DNA of 64,000 nt, taken from Paraburkholderia sp. DHOC27. Lineage in GTDB: Bacteria > Pseudomonadota > Gammaproteobacteria > Burkholderiales > Burkholderiaceae. Below, piece by piece: positions 45,581-53,379 of this stretch. How positions within the stretch are numbered: position 1 is the first letter of the stretch; every line of letters begins with the position of its first letter. The position numbers and the translations under genes were made by a program. The notes below the pieces were generated by a model. The model was not told where the DNA came from, did no database searches, and worked only from the letters and a program-made list of their open reading frames with translations. Location: contig NZ_QVQV01000009.1 of assembly GCF_003429005.1 (NCBI RefSeq), positions 277,193 through 341,192 on the forward strand, written 5' to 3'.

Positions 45581-45741
45581 GTGCGGATTGTCATGTTAGA
45601 ACGACTAACTTTCAAGCGTTGCGGCTCCGGTTCGCGCGGTGCTGGCGCTGTTGGGCAGCCTGGTTTGTAGTCGGCTTCGTGACTGTTATAGTTTCCGGTC
45701 CGGCTTCTGGCCGCCCCCGATTCGTTCTGCACGAGGTATGG

Positions 45742-46752
45742 ATGCCCGCCCAACTCACCTCCGCCATTGCATCGAAATTCGCGCGACTCGCGCTCGATCA
45801 CCTCACGCGCGAATATCCGAACAAGCTGACGCATGCGCTCGCCGGCCCGCAGGACGTGCGCAACCCGCGCACGCTGCATCCCATCTTTTACGGCAGCTAC
45901 GACTGGCATTCGTGCGTGCATGGCTACTGGCTGATCCTGCATCTGCTGACGCGCTTTCCCGATCTGCCGGAGGGGCCGCGCATCGTCGCAGTGGTCGACG
46001 AGCACTTCACCGACGCCAACGTGGCCGGCGAGCGCGCCTACCTCGATCTGCCGCACAACCGCGGTTTCGAGCGTCCGTACGGCTGGGCCTGGCTGCTGGC
46101 GCTCGCCGCGCAGATCGAGGCCGTGCCGCTCGCCCAGTCCACGCGCTGGCGCACGACCTTCGCGCCGCTGACGGAGGCCTTTGTCGAACGCTTCGAGGAA
46201 TTTCTGCCCAAGGCGACTTATCCGCTGCGCGTGGGCACGCATTTCAACATGGCCTTCGCGCTCGCTCTCACGCTCGACTTCGCGCGGCAGACCTCACGCG
46301 CTTCGCTCGAAGCGCTGGTGGTCGAGACCGCGCAGCGCTGGTATGCGCACGACGTGGCCTGTCAGGCATGGGAGCCGGCCGGCGACGAATTCCTCTCGCC
46401 CGCGTTGATGGAGGCCGAACTGATGCGGCGGGTCTTGCCGCCCGCGCAATTCATCACATGGTTCGATGCATTTCTGCCGGCGCTCGCCCGGCATGAACCG
46501 GCCACGCTGTTCGAACCCGTCACCGTGTCGGATCGCAGCGACGGCAAGATCGCCCACCTCGACGGCCTGAATCTCAGCCGCGCATGGTGTCAGCGCTCGC
46601 TGGCCCGTGCGCTCGCGGCGGACGATCCGCGCCAGACCGCCTTGAACGAGGCAGCCGAACGCCATCTGGAGAGCGCACTGGCGCACGTCGCCGGGGACTA
46701 CATGGGCGAGCACTGGCTTGCAACTTTCGCTACGCTAGCACTGGAGGCGTGA
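45742..46752 (+). CDS. DUF2891 domain protein
   Basis: A 336-residue soluble protein starting MPAQLTSAIASKFARLAL with GAGG upstream; the longer frame before it runs into the AraC gene region. The entire length fits DUF2891: HPIFYGSYDWHSCVHGYWLI, PYGWAWLLALAAQI, YPLRVGTHFNMAFAL, CQAWEPAGDEFLSPALMEAEL. Conserved His, Trp and Asp/Glu residues and an all-helical pattern recall an alpha/alpha toroid, so a glycoside-active enzyme has been suspected for the family, but this is unproven. The stop codon is followed at once by a 9-bp tandem array. Confidence 0.88.
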   Translation: MPAQLTSAIASKFARLALDHLTREYPNKLTHALAGPQDVRNPRTLHPIFYGSYDWHSCVHGYWLILHLLTRFPDLPEGPRIVAVVDEHFTDANVAGERAYLDLPHNRGFERPYGWAWLLALAAQIEAVPLAQSTRWRTTFAPLTEAFVERFEEFLPKATYPLRVGTHFNMAFALALTLDFARQTSRASLEALVVETAQRWYAHDVACQAWEPAGDEFLSPALMEAELMRRVLPPAQFITWFDAFLPALARHEPATLFEPVTVSDRSDGKIAHLDGLNLSRAWCQRSLARALAADDPRQTALNEAAERHLESALAHVAGDYMGEHWLATFATLALEA

Positions 46753-46760
46753 TCCGCTAC

Positions 46761-46832
46761 GCGGTTAATGCGGTTAATGCGGTTAATGCGGTGATTGCGG
46801 TGATTGCGGTGATTGCGGTGATTGCGGTCATT
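46761..46832. repeat. Eight tandem copies of a 9-bp unit
   Basis: Three GCGGTTAAT copies, four GCGGTGATT and one GCGGTCATT, starting 8 bp after the DUF2891 stop. The block structure (all of one variant, then all of another) indicates recent slippage or copy-number growth. One reading frame through it would encode Ala-Val-Asn/Ile repeats but has no gene. Confidence 0.95.
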
Positions 46833-46976
46833 GGCGCGGGGCGGTTTTTCAAGCCCGCTCAATGGCCGCGAGGGCCGCTGTGAGCAGCATCGCGCTAAAC
46901 GGTAAACAGCCGACACAATTACCCTGGAACTTGGCTTGCGTACTCCTTTCTTACTTTAAACGGGAGGGAGACCATC

Positions 46977-47330
46977 ATGCTTCGGCTCATTTCAACACTC
47001 ACGGTGCTCGGCGTGGCAGCGGCCCTGTCGGGTTGCGTCGTGCCATCGGGTTATGGCTACGGCTATCCCAACTACGGGCAAGGCTACTACCCTGACTACG
47101 CCTACGGATACGGCGGCTACGGCCCGGATTACGGCGGCGTCAGCGTATGGGGCGGCGGTGGCGGCGGTTGCTGCTATTACGGCCACTACTGGCACGGCGG
47201 CGACTACTGGCATGGCGGTCACGGCGGCTGGCATGGCGACGGCGGACACGGTGGCGGCGGCGGCCATTGGCAAGGCGGCGGTCACGGTGGTGGTGGCGGG
47301 CACGGTGGGGGCGGAGGCCAAGGCCATTAA
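46977..47330 (+). CDS. Gly/His/Tyr-rich lipoprotein
   Basis: A 117-residue protein with a strong GGGAGGGAG site. The lipoprotein signal has lipobox ALSGC (Cys20). The mature part has a Tyr/Gly section (YGYGYPNYGQGYYPDYAYGY), then CCYYGHYWHGGDYWHGGHGG and a Gly-Gly-His tail. About a dozen His, two adjacent Cys and many Tyr suggest metal binding or a surface-exposed, flexible coat role. Low-complexity Gly/Tyr/His lipoproteins of this kind occur in Burkholderia without known function. A secreted His-rich peptide gene follows 223 bp downstream. Confidence 0.8.
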   Translation: MLRLISTLTVLGVAAALSGCVVPSGYGYGYPNYGQGYYPDYAYGYGGYGPDYGGVSVWGGGGGGCCYYGHYWHGGDYWHGGHGGWHGDGGHGGGGGHWQGGGHGGGGGHGGGGGQGH

Positions 47331-47553
47331 CCAGCAAGATGACGAGGAACAGGTCGTAGGAAAAGCGGGCTTCGCTGGGATTTTCTTTTGCCGCGTATCA
47401 GGACGATATGTCAGCGCTGTGTGTCTGCGCGTTATCGGATCTGGCCCTGTGCCTCGTAATAAGGTTTTGCAAATCCATTACCCCGATTTGCCGAAAGCCC
47501 GGCTAATATAGCGCCCTCGTTCAATCAACAAGGTCGTTTGACCCACCCATCCC

Positions 47554-47697
47554 ATGAAGAAGATTTTGCTTGCGCTGACATTTGCCGCCGTTTCCGTTGG
47601 CGTGATGACCCCGGCTTTCGCTGACGATCATGACCACCATCACCCGGTTTGCCACAAGGTCAAGGTGCACGGCCACTGGCAAAAGCGCTGCCACTAA
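47554..47697 (+). CDS. Small secreted His/Cys-rich peptide (47 residues)
   Basis: An uninterrupted 47-codon gene, ATG to TAA. It begins MKKILLALTFAAVSVGVMTP, a classic Sec signal ending AFA, and the mature 24 residues start DDHDHHHPVCHKVKVHGHW and end QKRCH. Eight His and two Cys in 24 residues point to metal binding, perhaps Cu, Ni or Zn, with a possible disulfide. A TAATAT element lies about 45 bp upstream, but no strong ribosome binding site is seen (AAGG is too far). The signal peptide and a perfect downstream terminator support it as a real gene. Function unknown. Confidence 0.72.
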   Translation: MKKILLALTFAAVSVGVMTPAFADDHDHHHPVCHKVKVHGHWQKRCH

Positions 47698-47828
47698 GCG
47701 CTGCATGGGCGGCACGGTGGCGTGCTGGCCGCTGCGGCTCGTTTGAGCTGACAGGGCCGCCCCTCGCGTCACGCCCGGCATGCTGGACGGCACGCCACGG
47801 CGCGCCACCACGCGCCACGGTTGCAAAA

Positions 47829-47858
47829 AAATGGCCGCAGATTGCTCTGCGGCCATTT
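47829..47858. terminator. Bidirectional rho-independent terminator
   Basis: AAATGGCCGCAG, loop ATTGCT, CTGCGGCCATTT: a perfect 12-bp stem flanked by a run of A on the left and TTTCATTTT on the right, so it can terminate in either direction. It ends the small His-rich peptide transcript. Confidence 0.88.
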
Positions 47859-48179
47859 CATTTTGTGCGCGGCTTGCTCCGTCGCGTTCTCGTCTATTGC
47901 GCCCAGCCTGGCGCGGCCCCGTTAGAACATCCCCGTACTTATCTTTAGCAACACTTGGTTACGTTTGGTTACAGTCTAGCGAGTTCGCGGCGGCTTTCCA
48001 TCATGGTTTTCCTTAATATCTGCAACTCACCAATCAATACGGGCGTTTCAAGCTTGAATAACGCGCTTTCAATGAAATGGGTATTTTTAGCAGCTTGCCA
48101 ATTTGTGAATTTGCGTTAGTATTAATCATACAAAACAAAGCACGACGCGGATCCAAGACGCAATTTACGGGGGTTGGAG
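47859..48179. promoter_or_regulatory. AT-rich intergenic region with promoter for the following small gene
   Basis: About 320 bp, distinctly AT-rich from 48040. A 10-bp direct repeat (TTGGTTACGT, TTGGTTACAG) lies at about 47955-47974. A -35/-10 pair TTGCCA (48095-48100) and TAGTAT (48117-48122) with 16 bp between would start a transcript near 48129 for the gene at 48180. Confidence 0.5.
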
Positions 48180-48416
48180 ATGCTTACGTTGATCGATCAG
48201 GACATCGCACATATCACGCGTGTGATGAAGCCGTCGCTATGCGGCGATCTGGGTGGTCCTATTTTGCCCGCCACGTACTGGCGTCAGCGCCTCTACAAGC
48301 TGCTCGATTCGCAGCACGTCACAAAGCGACAACTCTGTTCCATTGACGACCTGCTCCTGCAACTCGACGAACTGGACGGCGTCATCTCTCACGCCAGAAC
48401 GGCTACGCATCCGTAA
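48180..48416 (+). CDS. Conserved-looking small protein of unknown function
   Basis: A 78-residue soluble, mostly helical protein starting MLTLIDQDIAHITRVMKPS; GGGGG lies about seven bases before the ATG and a TTG two codons upstream is also possible. Middle part LCGDLGGPILPATYWRQRLY, then KLLDSQHVTKRQLCSIDDLL. A Pro/Gly loop between helices and a final acidic helix are all that can be said; there is no signal or membrane segment. A promoter-like AT-rich leader and coding-type codon use support a gene. I do not recognise the family. Confidence 0.6.
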   Translation: MLTLIDQDIAHITRVMKPSLCGDLGGPILPATYWRQRLYKLLDSQHVTKRQLCSIDDLLLQLDELDGVISHARTATHP

Positions 48417-48420
48417 GGCC

Positions 48421-48480
48421 GCGCGGCTCTCACGCCGCGCGCAGGTTATTGCCCCGGGTTGTTGCCCCCGGTTGTTGCCC
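48421..48480. repeat. Hairpin followed by three 13-bp tandem units
   Basis: GCGCGGC, loop TCTCAC, GCCGCGC (48421-48440) sits 4 bp after the stop of the small gene and may terminate it. Then 48444-48480 has three copies of about 13 bp built on GGTTGTTGCCCC. Confidence 0.65.
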
Positions 48481-48718
48481 ATTACAGCCCACGGTATGAT
48501 CCCTTCCGCAGACCCGGCCGCCGGGCCGGCCTCGCTGTCGTCAGCGTTATCGTCGGCGCGGTCGTCACATCCATACCGTCTGCGCCATCGCCACGCCTGC
48601 CGCTGGTTCAATCCCCGCCAGCCCTGCCCGTTCCGGCACGCGCGCGGCATGCGTGAATCAACCGCTCAATAAGCAACGGCCACCTGAAGTGGCCGTCAGC
48701 ACTTTCTCTTCTACCGTC

Positions 48719-48997
48719 ATGGATATCAACAAGCAACTCGCCGCCCTTACTACTTCCGAACTGCAGACCGCTGGCGCAAGTCAGGCCACGGCCATTGCGG
48801 TGAGCGTGCTGCTGCGCCATCTGCAGTCGCCGGAACTCGCGAAGCTCCTGTCCAGCGCCTTCGAGAACCATCAGGCCGTCATGCTCCAGACACCGTGGCC
48901 GGACCAGATGCTGCAATCTTTCGAGGCCACCCGCCGCTTTCTCGAAGGAGCGGCCCGCCCGCCTGCGCCCACTGACGCACAGCCTGACGCCGGTTAA
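48719..48997 (+). CDS. Small hypothetical protein
   Basis: A 92-residue protein starting MDINKQLAALTTSELQTAGA; a GTG at 48653 would add 22 residues that look noncoding. It is helical and soluble (ATAIAVSVLLRHLQSPELAK, LLSSAFENHQAVMLQTPWPD) and ends in a Pro/Ala tail. No motif, signal or membrane segment is recognised, and no ribosome binding site is clear before either start. Composition and lack of frame interruption favour a gene. The previous 230 bp hold only repeats. Confidence 0.5.
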   Translation: MDINKQLAALTTSELQTAGASQATAIAVSVLLRHLQSPELAKLLSSAFENHQAVMLQTPWPDQMLQSFEATRRFLEGAARPPAPTDAQPDAG

Positions 48998-49073
48998 ACC
49001 TGCTTCACCACTGGCATCCCGGAGCGCCACTCACTAAATCGGCGCCCCGGTCGCCCATACATCCACGCATCTT

Positions 49074-49406
49074 TTACAGAACCGCGTCCGTCAACACCCG
49101 GCGGCGAACCGGCAGCCTGCCCTGCAACGCGGCACGATGCTCGGCGTGCGCCACGATCCTCGCAATGGTGCCGCGTGCTTCCGCGCGCTGCGTCCTTCTC
49201 ACCAGACGCGCCATGCGCTTTTCCACTTCCGGGCGCCGCGCCCACATGAAGGCGGCAATCCAGCCAATCACGGTCCAGCCGAGCAGCACGTTGACCAGCG
49301 TGATGGCTTGCGCATCGCGGCTCTTGCGGGCGTCCGCTTCAATGGACGGAATCAGATACAGCGTCAGGACGCCGAGGACGGTTATACCTTCAAGAATCTG
49401 CGACAT
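49074..49406 (-). CDS. Superinfection-immunity (Imm_superinfect) family membrane protein
   Basis: A 110-residue protein with two membrane segments: about residues 3-20 (GITVLGVLTLYLIPSI) and 37-56. The linking sequence IEADARKSRDAQAITLVNVLLGWTVIGWIAAFMWA matches the phage T4 Imm-like family, in which a NxxLGWTxIGW core is conserved. The tail is basic and cytosolic. The T4 protein blocks DNA entry of superinfecting phage, but most bacterial chromosomal members are uncharacterised small membrane proteins. No phage genes are nearby, so a role in immunity should not be assumed. Confidence 0.75.
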   Translation of the reverse strand: MSQILEGITVLGVLTLYLIPSIEADARKSRDAQAITLVNVLLGWTVIGWIAAFMWARRPEVEKRMARLVRRTQRAEARGTIARIVAHAEHRAALQGRLPVRRRVLTDAVL

Positions 49407-49527
49407 TGCATCACCTCGTTTTTATCAAGCGGCTTTGGTGTCTGTGCCGGACTCAGCTTCGGCATTCAGCCCACCGCCACGGAAACCGCCGGAGCGACGC
49501 AAACGCCGCCCAGGCGCTGTCCGTCTG

Positions 49528-49818
49528 TCAATGGTGGATGAAGACGTTTTGCGAGGCGCTCACCAACTGGCGGCTACCCGAATCCGACGACCCTGCGCTG
49601 ACGCCGCCATACGACGTGTCCGCTACGTTTGCGCCGGTGGATGCGGCTGCGTCGTTGCGTTCGGCTGCGATTACCTGGGCGCTTTCGCCACGTTGCGAAG
49701 CGGGTGCGCCAACCGACGGACGATAGAACGGTGCCGGGCCGTAGCCGCTCGCAAATGCGGGCGCTGCGAGGGATGCCGAAACCGCGACGAGCAAGGCTGC
49801 AATCAGTTTGGTCTTCAT
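49528..49818 (-). CDS. Small exported protein of Burkholderia type
   Basis: A 96-residue protein with a GGAG site six bases before the ATG and a Sec signal (MKTKLIAALLVAVSASLA, ending PAFA). The mature part (SGYGPAPFYRPSVGAPASQR, GESAQVIAAERNDAAAST, YGGVSAGSSDSGSRQLVS) is polar, Ser/Gly/Ala-rich and probably unstructured. Similar small exported proteins with a short helix of the form SAQxIAAExND are frequent in Burkholderia and resemble the DUF4148 type loosely. Function unknown; it stands alone. Confidence 0.65.
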   Translation of the reverse strand: MKTKLIAALLVAVSASLAAPAFASGYGPAPFYRPSVGAPASQRGESAQVIAAERNDAAASTGANVADTSYGGVSAGSSDSGSRQLVSASQNVFIHH

Positions 49819-50054
49819 GATGAACTCCAATCGGTATCGAGTAAGCGGTGCGCCGTTGAACCTTCGTTGGGTCGTTCAAGCAGCGCTTCATTGGAGTTCA
49901 GTTTAGAGGAGCCCTATCGGAAGTCTATGACGATAGGGCGAAATCACATTTAGACAATCGTGAACAATGCGCCAAGGCCCGGCGGCGCGGGCTTTGGGGA
50001 GATCAGCGGCGGCGTTGGTTACGCGGGTGTTCCGCGGTTGGTTCCGCATCTGAC

Positions 50055-50714
50055 TCAATCGCGATCGGGCGCGCCGAGCGGAAACAGCGGGCGATATGGC
50101 CGCGCTTCGTCGACCGCCCGCGCGAAGCTCGGCCGCGCCAGCAAGCGCTTGCGATAGGCCAGCACATGCGCGAACGACGGGTCGATGCGATGGGTCCAGT
50201 CGGCGTAGAACAGGAACGGCGCGGCCCCGCAGTCGGCGAGACTGAAGGTATCGCCGGCCGCCCATTCGCGCGTCGCCATGCGGGCGTCGAGCCATGCGTA
50301 GGCGGTCTCCAGCATGGCTCTTGCATCGGCGACGCCGCTCGGATCGCGCTGGTCCGGCGCCCGCATGCTGTCGAACACGATCTTCTGCGACGGCGTGGAA
50401 ACGTAGTTGTCGAAAAAGCGGTCCATGCTGCGCACCTCCAGCGCCGCAAGCGGATCAGTGGGCAGGAGCCGCACGGGTCCCGGGTGACGCAAACCGAGAT
50501 ATTCGATGATGATGGTCGCCTCCACCACCGTACGGTCCTCATCCACCAGCACCGGAAACCGCCTCATGGGCCAGCGTTCGGCCAGCTCGCGCATGGGTTG
50601 CGGATCTTCGTGCGAAAGCAGACGCCATTCGAACGCGGTCTGATTCTCGTACAGCGCGACCAGCACCTTCTGGCAGTAGGCCGAGAACGGATGGGCGTAG
50701 AGCTTGAGTGTCAT
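50055..50714 (-). CDS. Glutathione S-transferase family protein
   Basis: A 219-residue protein with an N-terminal thioredoxin fold (MTLKLYAHPFSAYCQKVLVA) in which the Ser/Cys of FSAYC is the likely glutathione contact, the cis-Pro in RRFPVLVDEDRTVVEAT, and a C-terminal helical domain (SMDRFFDNYVSTPSQKIV, WAAGDTFSLADCGAAPFL). The GDxxSxAD motif near residue 155 is the N-capping box of GST domains. It should conjugate or isomerise with glutathione; substrate unknown. Single gene divergent from the SurE gene. Confidence 0.9.
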   Translation of the reverse strand: MTLKLYAHPFSAYCQKVLVALYENQTAFEWRLLSHEDPQPMRELAERWPMRRFPVLVDEDRTVVEATIIIEYLGLRHPGPVRLLPTDPLAALEVRSMDRFFDNYVSTPSQKIVFDSMRAPDQRDPSGVADARAMLETAYAWLDARMATREWAAGDTFSLADCGAAPFLFYADWTHRIDPSFAHVLAYRKRLLARPSFARAVDEARPYRPLFPLGAPDRD

Positions 50715-50855
50715 CGCAAAGTACCTCGATTAAAGCAGGCAGGGTTGACGGGATCAGTTGAGGAAATCATAGCCGCCGCAGCGCGCTTTCCTTCACGACG
50801 CGCGGGACGTGCGTCAATCGACACGCGCATGAAAATTCAAAGGCACGCTGCACAA

Positions 50856-50879
50856 CAGGGACCGCCACAGGGACCGCCA
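50856..50879. repeat. Two perfect copies of a 12-bp unit
   Basis: CAGGGACCGCCA twice, in the 253-bp divergent gap between the GST and SurE genes. Confidence 0.8.
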
Positions 50880-50967
50880 GGCGCCGCGTGCAAGCTCGAC
50901 GCCGCCCGCCAGCGAATGATCGGATAATGACCCCTCCTCGACCACTATTTTCAGGGAGTGTCCCGCG

Positions 50968-51756
50968 ATGTCCGCCCCCTTCTCCAAAGTCCCCCGCGTG
51001 CTGCTGACCAACGACGACGGCATCGACGCGCCCGGTCTCGCGGTGCTCGAAGCGGTCGCTGCCGAACTTGCGGACGAGGTCTGGGTGGTCGCGCCCGAAC
51101 ACGACCAGAGCGGCACGTCGCACTCCATCAGCCTGCACTCGCCGTTGCGCGTGAGCCGCCAGGGCGAACGGCGCTTCGGCGTGATCGGTACGCCGGGCGA
51201 TTGCGTCGTGATGGCCGCGCGTCATCTGATGGGCAATACGCCGCCCACGCTGGTGCTCTCCGGCATCAATCGCGGCGGCAACCTGGGCGTGGAGACGATG
51301 TTCTCAGGCACCGTCGGCGCGGCGATGACGGGCTTGCTGCTGGGTTTGCCCTCCATTGCATTGAGCCAGGTTTTCAGCGATCGCGACAACGTGCGCTGGG
51401 ACACGGCACGCGCGCTGGCACCCGGCGTGATCCGGCAACTGCTTGCCATCGCACATGAAGCGCCCACCTGTCTGAACGTGAATTTCCCCGACGTGGACGC
51501 GGCTGCGGCCGGTCCGCTGACCGCGACCCGTCAGGGCGTGGGGCTCGTGGAAGGCATCGAGGTGTTGCCGGAGATCGATCCGCGTGGCCTCGCGTATCAC
51601 TGGCTGCGCTTTCAGCGCGGTCCGCGCGAAAACGCGCCGGATAGCGAAACGGCGGTGGTGGCCTCGGGGCGCGTTTCGGTGACGCCGCTCAATTTCGACC
51701 GCACCGATGAGCGCACGCTCGCCACGTTGAGCGCGGCGTTGCAGGCCGGGCACTGA
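50968..51756 (+). CDS. surE: 5'/3'-nucleotidase SurE
   Basis: A 262-residue survival protein. The metal-binding acidic motif VLLTNDDGIDAPG holds Asp16 and Asp17; Ser48 is in HDQSGTSHS; and the Asn of SGINRGGNLG (Asn101) completes the divalent-metal site. SurE removes phosphate from nucleoside monophosphates and can act on short polyphosphate. The length is normal. In Burkholderia the usual surE is beside pcm, nlpD and rpoS; here none of these is near, so this is probably a second, divergent copy. It is monocistronic and is followed by a 12-bp tandem repeat. Confidence 0.92.
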   Translation: MSAPFSKVPRVLLTNDDGIDAPGLAVLEAVAAELADEVWVVAPEHDQSGTSHSISLHSPLRVSRQGERRFGVIGTPGDCVVMAARHLMGNTPPTLVLSGINRGGNLGVETMFSGTVGAAMTGLLLGLPSIALSQVFSDRDNVRWDTARALAPGVIRQLLAIAHEAPTCLNVNFPDVDAAAAGPLTATRQGVGLVEGIEVLPEIDPRGLAYHWLRFQRGPRENAPDSETAVVASGRVSVTPLNFDRTDERTLATLSAALQAGH

Positions 51757-51777
51757 GGTTAGCCGGCGGGGATTTGA

Positions 51778-51813
51778 GCTGGGTTTGCTGCTGGGTTTGC
51801 TCCCAGGTTTGTC
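51778..51813. repeat. Three tandem copies of a 12-bp unit
   Basis: GCTGGGTTTGCT twice, then CCCAGGTTTGTC, between the convergent SurE and sensor-kinase genes, 22 bp after the SurE stop. Confidence 0.8.
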
Positions 51814-51825
51814 AGTCGCATTGGA

Positions 51826-53163
51826 TTACCCAACAGCACGCACCACCAGCCGCACCCATAAGCCGCCATCCGGATGATTGCCCAGTTCGAGGCTCGCGCC
51901 GCAACGGCGCGCGAGCCGCGCCACCACCGCGAGGCCGAGCCCCCAATGCTGGCCGCCGCGCGGCGTGTGATTCAGCCGCACGAACGGTTGCGTCGCGCTT
52001 GCCAATGCGTCCTCGTCGATCCCCGCGCCGTGATCGCGCACGCTGAGCAGCCAGCCTCCTGGACGGCCCGCGTCGGCCGCCTGCCGGGCGGTGCGGATTT
52101 CGACGGGTGGCGCGCCATGGGCCAGCGCGTTATCGACGAGATTGGTCATCAGTCGCTCCAGCAACGCACGCGGCATCACGAAAGACGACCCCGCTTGCAG
52201 ATCGCAGATGAAGAGCGACTGATCGAGCGTGCCGATCATCGAATACCGGTCGCGCAGGAAACTGTCGACGCCCACCCGCTGACCTTCCGCTTGCCCCGGG
52301 TCCGCGATATCGAGCAATTGCTGCGCGATATCCGCAAACGCGTCGATGTCCTCGACCAGCGCTACCCGCTGATGCCATTCGCTCACCTCGAGCGCGCGAT
52401 CGAGCAGCCGCGCGGCCTGGTTTTCCATATGCCGCGCGAGACCGGCGAGCGCCGCGCTCTGCGCATCCAGTGCTTCGTTGCGACGCCGCAGCATGTCGTT
52501 GAACGAGCCCACCACGCGTCGCAATTCGTGCGGTCCTGCCTCGCGGATCGCCGCCGTGCAGCGACGGCCGCTGGCAAAGGCATGCGCTGCCCGCGTCATG
52601 TCCAGCAACGGACGCCGCACCTGCCAGACGCCCATGCTCGCGAGCGCGAGCAAGCCGAGCGCGGCCAGCCATTCGGCCACGGCAAGACGGGCAAGCTGCG
52701 CGGGTTGCGCAACCGGCGCCGCGAAAAACGTGGAGCCTTGTGCGTCGTCCGGCAAAGCTGCGGGAGCGGACCACGCGACGGTTTCTGCTTCGCCTGAACC
52801 GATCAGCGCGCCAGCCTGTGACGGCTCGTAGACAGCCGAGCGGATATCCACGATGCTCGGACGCGCGGCCAGCTCGACCCGTGCAGCAACGGGCATCAGC
52901 GTAACGCGCGCTGGAGGCGCGATGCTGGACGACATGGCGCTGAGATCGCTTCGTTCGTTCATGTCGAAGCTGTCGAGCCGGGCGTCAGGCGTGTGGCCAT
53001 CAAACGCGCGGGCATCAAGCGCGCGGCCATCAAACGCGGCGGCTGGCAGCGTGCGCACGGCGTCGTTCGAGGCAGCGGCCGGCATCCACAGCATGACGCC
53101 CGCGCGCACCGAGACCAGCACGGCCACCGACAGCACAAGAGTTCTTACCAACAAGGTATTCAA
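51826..53163 (-). CDS. Orphan membrane sensor kinase with degenerate H-box
   Basis: A 445-residue protein with two membrane segments (about residues 5-28 and 160-180) flanking a periplasmic part that contains near-repeats of AFDGRALDAR, encoded by a 15-bp DNA repeat. A HAMP-like region follows (VRRPLLDMTRAAHAFASGRR, HELRRVVGSFNDMLRRRNEAL). Where a HisKA H-box is expected the sequence reads LARHMENQAARLLDRAL, without the usual H-[ED]-x-R-[TN]-P. The ATPase domain is intact: NLVDNALAHG, DHGAGID and HWGLGLAVVARLA. No response regulator gene adjoins. It may have lost autophosphorylation, or use an unusual His. The upstream gene may be a 56-codon frame, divergent. Confidence 0.82.
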   Translation of the reverse strand: MNTLLVRTLVLSVAVLVSVRAGVMLWMPAAASNDAVRTLPAAAFDGRALDARAFDGHTPDARLDSFDMNERSDLSAMSSSIAPPARVTLMPVAARVELAARPSIVDIRSAVYEPSQAGALIGSGEAETVAWSAPAALPDDAQGSTFFAAPVAQPAQLARLAVAEWLAALGLLALASMGVWQVRRPLLDMTRAAHAFASGRRCTAAIREAGPHELRRVVGSFNDMLRRRNEALDAQSAALAGLARHMENQAARLLDRALEVSEWHQRVALVEDIDAFADIAQQLLDIADPGQAEGQRVGVDSFLRDRYSMIGTLDQSLFICDLQAGSSFVMPRALLERLMTNLVDNALAHGAPPVEIRTARQAADAGRPGGWLLSVRDHGAGIDEDALASATQPFVRLNHTPRGGQHWGLGLAVVARLARRCGASLELGNHPDGGLWVRLVVRAVG

Positions 53164-53208
53164 CGATTCCTCTTCGTTGTCAGTCTGCTCGATGTGAAGG
53201 AGCGTTCA

Positions 53209-53379
53209 ATGGGAAAGCAAGCGTGCGCCTGGGATAAAGAAATCGCCGCGTGCTCCGTTAACCCCGTCAAGCAGCGGTACAAGCAGAACATAAAATTCAA
53301 AGCGGAAAATTCAAAGCGGCTGCGCCACCGCTCACCGCACATACTCCCTCACGCGGGCGCTATTAGAACCCACGAATAA
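53209..53379 (+). CDS. Candidate 56-residue basic protein
   Basis: A 57-codon frame starting MGKQACAWDKEIAACSVNPV and ending HAGAIRTHE. What argues for it is an ideal AAGGAG six bases before the ATG and its position 45 bp from the divergent sensor kinase gene. The product is basic (KQRYKQNIKFKAENSKRLRH), with two Cys, no signal and no recognised domain. It contains a 14-bp tandem duplication (53292-53319), which weakens the case. Could be a chance frame. Confidence 0.35.
   Translation: MGKQACAWDKEIAACSVNPVKQRYKQNIKFKAENSKRLRHRSPHILPHAGAIRTHE

Noticed and set aside
46737..46883. Reading frame with Ala-Val-Asn/Ala-Val-Ile repeats after DUF2891.
   Set aside because: It is just translation of the 9-bp tandem array; there is no start signal or conserved sequence.
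49074..49406. Phage remnant suggested by the superinfection-immunity family protein.
   Set aside because: No integrase, phage structural or lysis gene is nearby; the family is common as a chromosomal small membrane protein.
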